Shown in pieces: positions 1 through 11,762 of a DNA stretch of 64,000 nucleotides. Each line of letters opens with the position of its first letter. Within the stretch, counting starts at the first letter, position 1. Under the pieces are notes generated by a model. It searched no databases and was not told the DNA's origin. It saw only the letters and a list, made by a program, of their open reading frames with translations. A program made the position numbers and the translations under genes. Origin of the DNA: Symsagittifera roscoffensis (Eukaryota > Xenacoelomorpha > Acoela > Convolutidae); NCBI RefSeq assembly GCF_963678635.1, contig NC_087063.1, forward strand, positions 44,620,101 through 44,684,100, in the 5' to 3' direction.

Positions 1-880
1 TCAATTTTTTTGTGCCTTGCAATTAACAGCTTGTGCATTTCGTATTGGAAATTGAACCGATTTTCTGAATATTCGAAAATCCTCCAAACTCTTTCTGATC
101 AATGCTGTTTTTCTCTTCTTTTATTTGTTCAATGTATTTTCTCTTCTCGAACACCTTGATGATCAGCAACTCTACTTTAAATAACCTCAACTGCACAATC
201 AAAATCAGCTAAATAACATAAATCAATTGGGTTCTTTGTGCTTTTGTATTTTTTTTGTTAAAGCTGTCGAAATTGATAAGAGATTTAAAATCAGCTGTTC
301 TGACAGCTCAACCAGTTCTTTTCCTTGCGCTGTGTTAGCGCTGAAATCCACATAGAAAGTGCTTTTCTGAATTCGCTGCCTTAATATCAAATAAATTGGT
401 CATTGTGGTGTCACTGAATCCTCAAGCGTTGTTTCTGGCGACTTGCAGCTGACTGTTTTCAGACATATTAATTGTGATGCTAGTATTTGGATTTCGGCAG
501 TTGAAGTTTTCTTTTTCTACTAATATTTTTTTTCATTTTCACACTGAGTTGCTACACCATCTCTTTCTTTACTTTTGTTGTAGTTTGCTATGTTTTCATA
601 ATTATTCTGACTGAAAGCAGTACTAGCCACTCAACCAAGTTTTCATTAAAACAAATTTTGAAAGTTTTTGTTTCAAAACTTTCATAATAAAGTCATTTTC
701 TGAACTACGGGCAACTGTATTCCTCTTTCTACACGAAGACAACTACTCCGCAACACGAGCAACTGTTTCCTCCTCTCGCTTCACGCAGCCTTTGCTTAAA
801 AAAGAATCTACTCCAAAGAATCAAGAAAACTCTCCATCCATCTTTCACAAGAACAAACTTAAAAACGTTCTAAACCCCAG
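1..880. other. AT-rich sequence with no recognisable gene
   Basis: No reading frame of note, no repeat shared with the rest of the window and no RNA-like structure was recognised. The stretch is probably intronic or intergenic. Confidence 0.5.
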
Positions 881-884
881 ATGG

Positions 885-1272
885 GGAACCAGTTTGAAAC
901 TAGTATTTATATCCAAATATAATTTTGATCAAGTATCTCTGTAAAAAACTTTGAACTAACCAATCTTGATCCATAACTAACACTTACAATAAATATTAAG
1001 GGTGAAAGTATTCATAATTTCATTCAGAACAGAATAAATTTACCTCAGCAAACAGTTGCTCTTCTTCAGAGCAGTTTTTGATTCCGAACCTTGCAAATAC
1101 CAGTATACACTAGATCTATTGATACTAGGAGATATAAGAGTAAGATTAGAATTGGTATTAGACTAAGAAGTTGCGCGATTATATCCGGCCGAAAATAAGA
1201 TAGCGTGACGAACAGACGGTGTACCTTAACCGAAGTTACTCTATGAGTGAGCCACCCAGGACATAAACTCAG
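885..1272 (-). repeat. Dispersed repeat encoding a hydrophobic peptide, copy 1
   Basis: Read on the minus strand, this segment resembles 20541-20943 in both DNA and protein. An open frame from about 1270 down to a stop at 1066 has a short hydrophilic stretch (SLCPGWLTHRV), a conserved HRLF block, then one strong membrane-spanning segment (PILILLLYLLVSIDL) and an acidic or basic tail. A third copy lies at 22991-23224. Because the peptide is conserved better than the flanks, the frame may once have coded. I do not recognise the family. It could be a decayed multigene family or an ORF inside a transposon. Confidence 0.55.
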
Positions 1273-2009
1273 TGTGAAAAAAAATCGAACAAAATTGACT
1301 TGTCAGAATTTCGCTGGCCTGTCCAATTTTGTTTGCTACAGATTTTGCTTGTGCGGTTAGCAATTTTTTTTGTAGTTGCAAGTGTCAGTGTTGTTAGTTC
1401 TAATTTCATGGGAGACTGGGATGTTAATTTTTATTTTAAAAAGAAAACAGATTTTGTTTGGCACAATTTATCTCTGCTCGAAGTTTATGTGGTTCATTTC
1501 TCATATTTTTTGTTGTGTTGTATCGCATTTGATGCGAAGATCCGCTTAGCCTCTATACAAAAACCATCATTTTCTGGTTGTGCTTCTTTTTCTGCGGCAA
1601 AAAAATTGCAATGCGGTTTTGAGCTTTGAAAGCAAAAAAGTAAAAGGGAAGGAAACCTGACTCCTCATAACAGTTTCTGGTTGTATTATAGCTGGTAACA
1701 AAAATTTTAAGTTTTAATATGAAAAGTTCTCAAAATTGTTTCATACAGCAGTCAGTCTGAATGATAACTTGTAAACATAAACTTAACAGTTTTTAATCCA
1801 TTCTTTTAATTTTCTTCTAAATGTAATTAGAAATCATCCAATCAATAGAGTTTTTGACTTGTAACAGAATGAAACAAGTTTACTTTTCAGACATCAATTT
1901 CATTTGATAACTTGTTCAATGATCAAGGAAAAAATTATATTTACCCATATGTGTTCATTTGTTTTTGTTTTGATCACCCAACTCAATTTTTTGCCAGTAA
2001 CTGTTTTTT
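1273..2009. other. AT-rich spacer, no gene supported
   Basis: A 109-codon frame at 1300-1629 starts only with TTG. It is rich in Phe and Leu as expected from T-rich DNA, and I do not accept it as a gene. Nothing else stands out. Confidence 0.5.
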
Positions 2010-2469
2010 GTTTCGACTTTCGAAGAAAACGGAACATTTATGCTCGGTGAGTTTTTTTTATTCAGTCAATTTTCACCGATCGAAATAATAGTTTTCCTCA
2101 AAATTTCTTTTACACCCCATTGAAGATATCAACTTCCTGAGTTCAAATGTGAAAATAAAATTCACCTCCATTTTTTTTGTAAAATTCTGGGGGTTTGAAA
2201 ATTGCCAAACTTGCCATGTTCTTGACTAAATTATGCGCCCTTTGAAGAGTTGATTCATAATTTTGAGAGCGTAGCGCGAATTATTTATGCGTGGCGAATT
2301 ATCCCTCACAACAAAATTGTTCCAAATTGAATTGAGGCTAGCTAATTGGTCGTCGTATTAGTTTCAAAATGTATAGGTTTTAAATATTTTCTTTTCCCAA
2401 AATCTATTCCATATGAATTAAGGGACTGTCGGAACATTCAGGGCTTTGCCCTGATATACGAGCAGTCTT
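2010..2469 (+). mobile_element. HINE-like (non-autonomous Helentron) repeat, copy 1
   Basis: A divergent member of the family best seen at 24486-25011. The 5' end is a degenerate GTTCCGACTTTCG. The 3' end has the subterminal inverted repeat (TGTCGGAAC), a hairpin built on TCAGGGC, and the terminal CAGTCTT followed by T. Confidence 0.65.
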
Positions 2470-2762
2470 GTTTTCTTTTCTGGCGATCAGATTGGGGAAT
2501 ACTTCTGAATAACATATTTTTCTTTCATTGTTTAAAAATTTTGTATAAATGGACTTTTTTCGCGTTATATTTGTCGTTAGCATTATCTCCATGTGGATAT
2601 CGATAACCAGTTCGTCAAGGCTATGAATGTCAACTGGATTTGTTACGGGTACGAGAAGATTAGTTCGTACTAACTTTTGGTTGAAATATAATAATGAAAG
2701 ATTACAACGTCTAGTAGAAATTACGAAGATCAGGCTTTCTGCATAGCGCCTTGAGGCTTTTT

Positions 2763-3252
2763 GTTCCGAATTTAGATACGAAAGTAACGGAATATTTGTG
2801 GTCGGGTGGGTTTTTTTCTTCAGACAAATTTCGACTTTTTAACTAGCCGCTTTTGACGGAATTTTATTCGAAAGCTAATGTTGTCTTGAGCTTAAATTTA
2901 AAAAGATATTTCACCTGTGGCCATTTTTCGTAAAATTATGGGGGTTTAAACATTGCCATTTCGGTCAATTTGGGCTAATTAACGTGCGATATATTTCGCA
3001 CGCGTAAGGGGAGATTTAATCCGTCTTAAAAATTGTTCCAAATTGGTTTAAGGAAGCTTATTTGCCATAATTGATTTGTTAGTAGGAGCGAACTCTATCA
3101 CTGTAGTTTGTATGGCGCGTGGGGGGATGATTTTCATTTTGAAAAATTTCAATTTATTTTATTACATTTAATTTTTTTTATTTTATTACTGCTCCATAAA
3201 CCTTAAAAGGCAGTCGGAACAATCAGGGCTTCGCCCTGATACTAGCAGACTT
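2763..3252 (+). mobile_element. HINE-like repeat, copy 2
   Basis: Starts GTTCCGA, carries the conserved AAAGTAACGGAATATTTGTG block, and ends with AGTCGGAAC, the TCAGGGC-TTC-GCCCTGA hairpin and an AGCAGACTT terminus. It is the first HINE of the 1.49-kb tandem array. Confidence 0.75.
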
Positions 3253-3883
3253 GTTAAGTTTATACAGACGTTAAATTATTGAAATCTGTTTACCAGCTTA
3301 TTTAAGTTGCTTATGAGATAATAAACGGCGTCCTATATTTGAAAAACTTAAATTTGTTAATGACAGCGGCATCAAATTGTATGGAGCTTCTTCATAGTCG
3401 GTAGTATCTGATATGCTTTCAATCTATAGTCTTCAAGTTCAATTAAGAAAAGATTTCTACCTTTTTTAAAAAAAAATTTGGGTCAGATGACGAGTTTTCA
3501 CTTTTACAGAGTCCTTGTTCGTGTGTTTCACCTGATCTATAGCCTTTTTTGAGGTCATTACACTTGCAATTAGCAAGCGTTATTAAACTGGATTTTGACT
3601 TTTTCGGGTGAGCAACTAGTCAACAAAACCAGCTGAATCAGTTAGCTCAGCTGTTTTGATAGCAACAAAACAGAATGCCAGTTAACAGATTATTTTAAGC
3701 ATGTTTGGCTTGTAAGTGGCCGTTCCATTCAAGTTTTTTTGTCTCAAATTGTTTAATAGCACAACTTTGTTTTTTTTTCGGCTCAACAATTGGCTAGCTG
3801 CAGTACCATTTTAGGTTGCATCGCAAAAAGTGCGAAACTCCGCTTCACCTGTGCGTTAAAAAATTGAAGGAATTACCCATAAT

Positions 3884-4030
3884 TCATGCAGTTTTCATCC
3901 TCACACTCTGTTGCCTGTTTGCGAGCTCACTCAAATTAGTCTTCGTTTTACGATTCTCGACCTCTGCAATTAGTACAGCCATTGCTTCATCCGCCTTCTC
4001 TTCTTCCCCTGGCTTGTCTCGTAGTATCCC
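3884..4030 (-). other. Short charged open frame inside repeat X (three copies)
   Basis: On the minus strand X keeps an open stretch of about 48 codons, bounded by stops, that reads as a hydrophilic helix-like peptide (GILRDKPGEEEKADEAMAVL and onward, ending RMKTA). The other units keep the same frame with a few changes. The opposite strand carries an overlapping open frame (3816-4082, 5399-5629, 6820-7047). With no start codon and no known relative, neither is called a gene. It may be a captured exon. Confidence 0.25.
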
Positions 4031-4267
4031 TTACAATAATTTAAGTTTTCGAAGTAGTAATAATGTAAATGTAGAACTCTAAGTAATAGTAGAACTCTAA
4101 TAAATGTAGAAACCTCTAAATATTTAACTCAATTCGTTTAGTTTCCGAACAATTCTCTGCGACTTAAAAGTGCAGCGAAGAAACAGTTTAACGGTTAAGG
4201 TGAAAGCGACCATTCAGCTGAATTTTTATAAAATTTCTATCTTTTTATTTGATTAGTTTGCTTTTTT

Positions 4268-4765
4268 GTTCCGGTTTCGTAGCAAAAGTAACGAACTATT
4301 TGTGCTAGTGGTGGGTTTTTTTTTCTTCAGACAAATTTCGACTTTTTAATTAGCCGTTTTTGACGTAATTTTTTTTACATCATTCGAAGGCTAATTTGTC
4401 TTGAGCTTAAATTTGAAAAAATATTTCACCTGTGGCAATTTTTCGTAAAGTTATGGGGGTTTAATCATTGCCATTTCGGCCAATTTGGGCTGATTAACGC
4501 GCAATATATTTCGCACGCGTAAGCGGAGAATTAACCCGTCTTAGAAATTATTCCAAATTGGTTTAAGGAAGCTTATTTGCCAAAATTGATTCGTTTGTAG
4601 GAGCGAACTCTATCACTGTAGTTTGTATGGCGTGTGGGGGGATGATTTTCATTTAAAAAAATTCAACTTATCTTATTACATTTAATTTTTTTATCTTATC
4701 ACTGCTCCATAAACCTTAAATGGCAGTCGGAACAATCAGGGCTTCGCCCTGATATTAGCAGACTT
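4268..4765 (+). mobile_element. HINE-like repeat, copy 3
   Basis: Second HINE of the tandem array. The 3' hairpin (TCAGGGCTTCGCCCTGA) is perfect. The 5' end reads GTTCCGGTTTCG, so the 5' hairpin is weakened. Confidence 0.75.
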
Positions 4766-5755
4766 GTTGAGTTTATACAGACGTTAAACTGTTCAAATCT
4801 GTTTAGCAGCTTACTTAAGTTGCTTATGAGATAATAAACGGCGTCCTATATTTGAAAAACTTAAATTTGTTAATGACAGCTGCATCAAATTGTATGGGGG
4901 TTTCTTCATAGTCAGTAGTATCTGATATGCTTTCAATCTATAGTCTTCAAGTTCAATTAAGAAAAGATTTCTACCTTTTTTTTAAAATCTTTTGTGTCAG
5001 ATGGCGAGTTTTTCACTTTTACTGAGTCCTTGTTCGTAAGTTTCACCTGATCTATAGCCTTTTTTGAGGTCTTTACGCTTGCAATTAGCAAGCATTATCC
5101 AACTGGATATTGACTTTTTCGGGTGAACAACTAGTCAACAAAACCAGCTGAATCAGTTAGCTCAGCTGATTTGATAGCAACAAAACAGAATGCCAGTTAA
5201 CAGATTATTTTAAGCATGTTTGGCTTGTAAGTGGCCGTTCCATTCAAGTTTTTTTTTGTCTCAAAATGTTTAATAGCACAACTTTGTTTTTTTTTTGGCT
5301 CAACATTTGGCTAGCTGCAGTACCATTTTATGTTGCATCGCAAAAAGTGCGAAGCTCCGCTTCACCTGTGCGTTAAAAAATTGAAGTAATTACCCATAAT
5401 GCATGCAGTTTTCATCCTCACACTTTGTTGCCTGTTTGCGAGCTCACTCAAATTAGTCTTCGTTTTACGATTCTCGACCTCTGCAATTAGTGCAGCCCTT
5501 GCTTCACCCGCCTTCTCTTCTTCCCCTGGTTTGTCTCGTAGTATCCCTTACAATAATTTAAGTTTTCGAAGTAGTAATAATCTAAATGTAGAACTAAAAA
5601 TCTTTAAATTTTTAACTCAATTCGTTTAGTTTCAGAACAATTCTCTGCGACTTAAAAGCGCAGCGAAGAAACAGTTTAACGGTTAAGGTGAAAGCGACCG
5701 TTCAGCTGAATTTTTATAAAATTTTTATCTTTTTATTTGATTAGTTTGCTTTTTT

Positions 5756-6253
5756 GTTCCGACTTTCATAGCAAAAGTAACGGAATATTTGTGCTAGTGG
5801 TGGGTTTTTTTTTCTTCAGACAAATTTCGACTTTTTAATTAGCCGTTTTTGACGTAATTTTTTTATATCATTCGAAAGCTAATGTTGTCTTGAGCTTAAA
5901 TTTGAAAAAATATTTCACCTGTGGCCATTTTTCGTAAAGTTATGGGGGTTTAATCATTGCCATTTCGGCCAATTTGGGCTGATTAACGCGCAATATATTT
6001 CGCAAGCGTAAGCGGAGAATTAACCCGTCTTAGAAATTATTCCAAATTGGTTTAAGGAAGCTTATTTGCCAAAATTGATTCGTTTGTAGGAGCGAACTCT
6101 ATCACTGTAGTTTATATGGCGTGTGGGGGTGATGATTTTCATTTAAAAGATTTCAACTTATTTTATTACATTTAATTTTTTGTCTTATCACTGCTCCATA
6201 ATTTTAAAAGACAGTCGGAACAATCAGGGCTTCGCCCTGATACTAGCAGACTT
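5756..6253 (+). mobile_element. HINE-like repeat, copy 4
   Basis: Third HINE of the tandem array, starting GTTCCGACTTTC and ending AGCAGACTT. The 3' hairpin is perfect. Confidence 0.75.
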
Positions 6254-7246
6254 GTTGAGTTTATACAGACGTTCAATTATTCAAATCTGTTTAGCAGCTT
6301 ACTTAAGTTGCTTATGAGATAATAAACGGCGTCCTATATTTGAAAAACTTAAATTTGTTAATGACAGCTGCATCAAATTGCATGGGAGCTTCTTCATAGT
6401 CGGTAGTATCTGATATGCTTTCATCCTTTAGTCTTCAAGTTCAATTAAGAAAAGATTTCTACCTTTTTTAAAAATCTTTTGGGTCAGATGGCGAGTTTTT
6501 CACTTTTACTGAGTCCTTGTTTGTGTGTTTCACCTGATCTATAGCCTTTTTTGAGGTCTTTACGCTTGTAATTAGCAAGCATTATCAAACTGGATTTTGA
6601 CTGTTTTGGGTGAACAACTAGTCAACAAAACCAGCTGAATCAGTTAGCTCAGCTGTTTTGATAGCAACAAAACAGAATGCCAGTTAACATATTATTTTAA
6701 GCATGTTTGGCTTGTAAGTGGCCGTTCCATTCAAGTTTTTTTTTGTCTCAAAATGTTTAATAGCACAACTTTGTTTGTTTTTTTTCGGCTCAACAATTGG
6801 CTAGCTGCAGTACCATTTTATGTTGCATCGCAAAAAGTGCGACGCTCCGCTTCACCTCTGCGTTAAAAAATTGAAGGAATTACCCATAATTCATGCAGTT
6901 TTCATCCTCACACTCTGTTGCCTGTTTGCGAGCTCACTCAAATTAGTCTTCGTTTTACGATTCTCGACCTCTGCAATTAGTACAGCCATTGCTTCATCCG
7001 CCTTCTCTTCTTCCCCTGGTTTTTCTCATAGTATATCCCTTCAATAAATTAAGTTTTCGAAGTAGTAATAATCTAAATGTAGAACTTAATATCTCTAAAT
7101 TACTAACTCAATTTGTTTAGTTTCAGAACAATTCTCTGCGACTTAAAAGCGCAGCGAAGGAAAAGTTTAACGGTTAAGGTGAAAGCGACCGTTCAGCTGA
7201 ATTTTTATAAAAGTTCTATCTTTTTGTTTGAGTAGTTTGCTTTTTT

Positions 7247-7776
7247 GTTCCCACTTTCGTAACAAAAGTAACGGAATATTTGTGCTCGGGGTGGGTTTTT
7301 TCTTCAGACAAATTTCGGCTTTTAAATTAGCCATTTTTGACGTAAATTTTTTACATCATTCGAAAGCTATTGATTTTCTAAGCTTAAATTTGAAAAGATT
7401 TTTTAGCTGTGATCTTTTTTTTGTAAAGTTTGAATGGGGGTTTAAAGATAGGCATTTTGGCCATTTTCTGACAACTAACGCGCGATATATTTCGCTCCAT
7501 TAACGCGTAAGCGAGATTTAATCCGTCTTAGAAAGCGTTTCAAATTGGTTCAAGGAAGCTTATATACCATAATTGATTTGTTAATAGGAGCAAAATCTAT
7601 CAGTTTGTACTTAATATGGCGTGTGGGGGATGCTTTCACAAAAAATCTCAATTTTTTTCAATAAAATTATTTCAAATTTTATTTTAAGACACTTAAATTT
7701 TTCATGTTTTTTCTGCTCTTTAGACTTTAAAAAGCAGTCGGAACATTCAGGGTTTTGCTCTGATACGAGCAGTCTT
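7247..7776 (+). mobile_element. HINE-like repeat, copy 5
   Basis: Last HINE of the tandem array and the most diverged of the four. Its 3' hairpin is damaged (TCAGGGTTTTGCTCTGA). The X sequence does not follow it. Confidence 0.7.
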
Positions 7777-8325
7777 GCTTAAATTAACAACGGTTTCTAA
7801 GCCTCCGTCACTTGGAGGGCAGCATCATAAGAGTTTTAAATTCGGATTTGTGACGAAGGCTTTTTTCGTTTTTCATTCACATGGGAACAAATTTTCAATT
7901 ATGAAAGTTTTGATCGCAACTTCTGATTCTAATTTGTTTATGGCAAGGGAACTAAATCAATCAACTCCAAGCGATTTTGGTCTTCATACTCAAACGTCTA
8001 AATCCACTCGTTACACCTAAAAATTGATTCCTAGGTAAAGGGGAGCCAGGACTTATTTTGTGTGATACTGCACCCAGCTCAGTACCCTTCAATTTAGTTT
8101 GCTCCTCATTCTCAAATGTGTTCTGCCGATGGAGTTTTTGATCAAAACATGGCATTTTGGAGAAAAAAAATTAAATCGCAGTTGATCAAAAGTCTTTCGA
8201 GAAAAAGCACAATAGAAAGATAAGGGCTGAAATGCATACAAAAAAGTCAAGTTTGCCTCTCTATCGTAATGAAACAGCCGATAGATTTTTCTCATAGTTT
8301 GAGCAAATGGCAGTTATTTTTAAAC
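7777..8325. other. Unique spacer between two inverted HINE copies
   Basis: About 550 bp flanked by a plus-strand HINE (7247-7776) and a minus-strand HINE (8326-8740). Open frames on both strands (7775-8020 plus, 7961-8155 minus) show no recognisable domain. Confidence 0.4.
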
Positions 8326-8740
8326 AAGACTGCTCGTATCAGGGCAAAACCCTGAATGTTCCGACTGTCTTTTAAAGTCTAAGAAGCAGTGTTCGCTTTA
8401 AAAAAACTGATGAATTTTTCTTTTTAAATCATCCCTCCACAAGGCATAGAAAGTACAAAGTGATAGATTTTGCTTCTATTTACGTAAAAATTATGGCAAT
8501 TAGCCTGTTTCAACTAATTTGAAATGATTTCTAATTAGGAATTAAATCTCCGCTTACGCGTTAATAGTGCGAAACAAATCGCGCGTTAATTTTCCTAAGT
8601 TGGCAAAAATGAGGTCAAAACATCAATAATTTTCGGCTGATATGAAAAATTTTGTCAAAAATTGCTGAGTTAAAAAGTCGAAATTTGTTAGAACAAAAGC
8701 ACCCGGAGCACTAATATTCTGTTATTACGGAAGTCGGAAC
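8326..8740 (-). mobile_element. HINE-like repeat, copy 6, inverted
   Basis: Reverse complement of the family. AAGACTGCTCGTATCAGGGC marks its 3' end and AGTCGGAAC at 8732-8740 its 5' end. It is the only clearly inverted copy in the window. Confidence 0.7.
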
Positions 8741-8844
8741 AATAAGGCAAAAAAATCTGTCAAGTAACGAAATACTGATTCATTGGAATTGTGGGGGAAG
8801 GATTGACGTTTTTTAAGTAAGTTAGCTAGTTCAATCATTTTTTT

Positions 8845-9332
8845 GTTCTGACTTTCAAGGAAAACGGAATATTTGTGCTCGGTGTGGTTTTTTTTATTCA
8901 GTCAATTTTCGCCGATCGAAAAAATAGATTTCAAAAAAAATTTATTCATTGAAGATATCGACTTCCTAACTTCAAATTTAAAAAGATATTTTACCTCCAA
9001 TAAATTTTTTCTAAAACTCTGGGGGTTTGAAAATTGCTAAAATGGTCATGTTCTGGACTAAATTATGCGCTCTATGAAGAATTTCTTCAAAATGCTGAGA
9101 GCGTAACGCGAATTATTTATGCAAAGCGAATTATCGAGCTTAACAAAATCGTTCCAAATTGAACTGAGACTAGCTAATGGGTCGTAATAACTTCGTACGA
9201 CTCAAAAATTCACAGTTTGATATTGTCCAAAATTTATAGGTTTTGAATATTTTCTTTTCCCAAAAACTACTCGATGTGAATTAAGGGACAGTAGGAACAT
9301 TCAAGGCTTTGCCCTGAACTACAAACAGTCTT
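8845..9332 (+). mobile_element. HINE-like repeat, copy 7
   Basis: Starts GTTCTGACTTTC and ends ACAGTCTT. It belongs to the same diverged subgroup as copy 1, sharing a TCAGTCAATTTTC block and a GAAGATATCGACTTCC-like block. It abuts copy 8 with only GTT between them. Confidence 0.7.
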
Positions 9333-9335
9333 GTT

Positions 9336-10002
9336 GTTCCGACTTTCGATACGAAAGTAACGGAATATTTGTGATCGGGGTGGGTTTTTTTTTTCAGAAA
9401 AATTTCGATTTTTAACTAGCCATTTTTGACGGGATATTTTTTTATTATTCAAAAAGTATTGTTTTCCTGAGCTTAAATTTGGAAAGATATTTCACCTGTG
9501 ATCATTTTTCCTAAAGTTATGGGGGTTTAAAAATTGCCAATTTCGACTTTTTAACTAACCATTTTTGATGGAATTTTTTAAAAATCAGTTGAAAGGTACT
9601 GTTGTCCTGAGCTCAAATCTGAAAGGATATTTTACCTGTAATCATTTTTTTGTAAAGTTACAGGGGTTTAAAGATTGCCATTTTGGCCAATTTGGGACAA
9701 TTAACGAGCGATATATTTTGCGCTATTAACGCGTAAGCGGAGAGTTAACCCGTCTTAGAAATCGTTCCAAATTGGTTAAAAGAAGCTTATTTGCCCTAAT
9801 TGAGTTATTACAAGGAGCGAAATCTATCCTTTTGTACTTTATATGGCGTGTGGGGGGATGGTTTTCATAACAAATTTTCACATTTTAGAGAAAAATTTTT
9901 TTTTTTGTTTTATTTCATTGAATTTTTTAATGTTATTATTGCTCCATAAACCTTAAAAGGCAGTCTGAACATTCAGGGCTTCGCCCTGATACGAGCAGTC
10001 TT
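9336..10002 (+). mobile_element. HINE-like repeat, copy 8, with internal duplication
   Basis: Starts GTTCCGACTTTCGATACGAA with a perfect 5' hairpin and ends CGAGCAGTCTT before a T run. It is longer than its relatives because the block from TTTCGACTTTTTAACTA to the GGGGGTTTAAA region occurs twice (about 9405-9535 and 9541-9675). Confidence 0.8.
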
Positions 10003-10426
10003 TTTATCATTCGCAGACGATTAAGAGGAGATATAAAAAGAGCTTTTCAGCCTATCTAAGGATAGTCCGTGCTGTATTTCCTGCAATTTTCAGAGTCGTT
10101 TGTTTTGTTAAGTGAAACGGTTTTTTTGTCAACTCAACACGATTTTCGAGTACTTTTTCATTATCATGTCGGGGTATCAAAGACACGATCTGTTATGTCA
10201 AATTGATCGCCTCGCCCCTATTCGAGAGCCTAGGAATTGTTAAAAAAATTGTTTGCTTTTAATATTCCATTGTAGATTGCAGCCAAAAATCAATCTGAAT
10301 CTGAATAAAATTATTACCTACTCTGAACTCTTGACTCGAAACAATGTAAAGCTATTCAACAACAAGCTAACTTCTTGAAATATTTTCGCAAATATTTACC
10401 AAATCGCATGCAAATTTGCCAGGATT
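10003..10426 (+). promoter_or_regulatory. Upstream region of the protease homologue with a TATA-like box
   Basis: The only promoter-like word is TATAAAAAG at 10032-10040, about 390 bp before the first ATG. It lies only 30 bp after a HINE end. The role is inferred from position only. A 5' untranslated intron is possible. Confidence 0.25.
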
Positions 10427-10643
10427 ATGGATGTTTTGCAAATGTTCCTATTAGTATTGATGTTTTCAAGTTTCGAATGTTTTAACAGATCACAGTTACA
10501 ATTTGACATAGTTAATGGCTACCCGTCGATACATCGGCCGTTTTATGTGCGGTTGAACTTTCGTCAACGGGGTAAATTGAGTTGTGGCGGATCAACTATC
10601 AACAAATTCTTCGTGGCAACAGCCGCAGTTTGCGTACAAAACG
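10427..10643 (+). CDS. S1 serine protease homologue, exon 1 (signal peptide, N-terminal barrel)
   Basis: The ATG opens a signal peptide (MDVLQMFLLVLMFSSFECF). A short linker precedes the S1 mature-start motif IVNG and the block CGGSTINKFFVATAAVCV. In active trypsin-like enzymes that block is CGGSLI...TAAHC, so the catalytic His position is Val here. The two cysteines of the His-loop disulfide remain. The residue before IVNG is Asp and not Arg or Lys, so no trypsin-type activation site is seen. The exon ends AAC-G before GTGCGT, a good donor in phase 1. Downstream exons at 10743, 20114 and 24219 continue the fold. Likely secreted and non-catalytic. Confidence 0.8.
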
Positions 10644-10742
10644 GTGCGTCTTTTTTTTCTCTGCTAGGATTTCTCCTTATTTACCCATCTGGGATAAAGT
10701 GTTCCTCAATATAAAAACATCCTTATCCATAACCATATTCAG

Positions 10743-10821
10743 GGTCGCATCAATATGATCTAGGCGAACTTTCAAAACCAAACTTTTGTTTTTGTCGAAC
10801 TTTCCCCGAACCCTACCAAAG
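10743..10821 (+). CDS. S1 serine protease homologue, exon 2
   Basis: A 79-nt exon between the acceptor CATATTCAG and the donor GTGAAA. It supplies two bases to complete the glycine codon from exon 1, then 25 codons (SHQYDLGELSKPNFCFCRTF, then PEPYQ), then two bases of a split Arg codon finished by exon 3. DLGE fits the strand that follows the His loop in S1 proteins. Phases match on both sides, which is the main support because the exon is short. The intron before it is only 99 bp and the one after it is about 9.3 kb. Confidence 0.7.
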
Positions 10822-11762
10822 GTGAAAAAATTTCCTTATGTGTGTGAAATTTGTTCATGCAAGCGAGTTATTGATAAAAACTCAATCATTTTTGATTATG
10901 TGGTTGTAATTTTTGCCAATTATGTAAAGTGGTTTTGACCAGAAATGGCGTTTTTTCGCACTACCCCCCGCAAATCTATTGAATCTGAAGTTCAAAAGCG
11001 CTCTTAAAAATATTTAGGTTCTTTCGACCAAAAGGTTTCCCTGAATTGCACGCGACTTGGACCCTTTGAGTAGTTATAGGCTCAAACATCTGATTTTTAA
11101 GATCAAATTCAGAAAAAAAATCAATTTTCCGAATGCGTTTTAGTACATGCTGGTTCAATCATCGTTGAACTGCGAGACTTCACCAAGTTACATAGCACTT
11201 TGGACACGCGCGAAGTCTTAAGGGTGTACATTGCTCCCTCGTGAGTCTATTTTTCTTTTCAGCACTGGTCAAGTCCCCCCTTTGATTGTTGCTAAAATAA
11301 AATTTCCTGAATGCTATTTTGGGGCTACAAATTATGTTAAAGCATGTCATTCTGAGCGAGTGAACAGATTTGAGCAAATTTTGGAACCTGAATATTGCCG
11401 CATGAACCATTTTTGAACTTATATCTGTAATGAGGGATGGGAAACTGGAAAAGGGTGTTGTTATCATTCTAGTAGCAGCTTTTAAAATTTATAGTTGAAA
11501 GTTTTTAAACGCATCTTCAAATAGTGCGGACAGCAACGCTGTGGTAAAAATGGGGTTGGGTGTCTCACCAGGGGGCGGGTCCAGGATTTTCTCGACGTGG
11601 TGGATTAAAAAAAAGTTTCAACTTTTTTTTAGTTTCTTTCAAACCATATTTATCATATTGCCAAACTATGCCAAACTTGGAAAAGTAAGCGAATTCCGCA
11701 ACAACGTCGCTCTCTTTGTGCTTTTTTTGTTCTTTCATTTCTTTTGATCGTTTCGACAAAAC
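10822..11762. other. Intron 2 start, before the BEL/Pao element
   Basis: No gene supported. The open frames at 10976-11158, 11180-11467 and 11231-11416 lack any recognisable domain. At about 11570-11600 the phrase GGATTTTCTCGACG matches the start of the dispersed repeat found at 19605 and 22043. Confidence 0.4.

Larger units (their letters stand above)
2763..7776 (+). repeat. Tandem array of about 1.49-kb units anchored on HINE copies
   Basis: Three direct units (2763-4267, 4268-5755, 5756-7246) are followed by a fourth HINE at 7247-7776. Each unit is one HINE plus about 1 kb of a second sequence X. X is closely similar between units, down to shared T-tracts and the words TCAGTTAGCTCAGCTG and GCTAGCTGCAGTACC. 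The HINE-X-HINE-X-HINE-X-HINE order is what unequal exchange between flanking HINE copies would give. The units differ by point changes and small indels, so they are not an exact assembly duplication. Confidence 0.85.

Noticed and set aside
1300-1629. 109-codon open frame as a gene
   Set aside because: It starts at TTG, has a Phe/Leu/Val-rich composition expected from T-rich DNA, and shows no domain or splice context.
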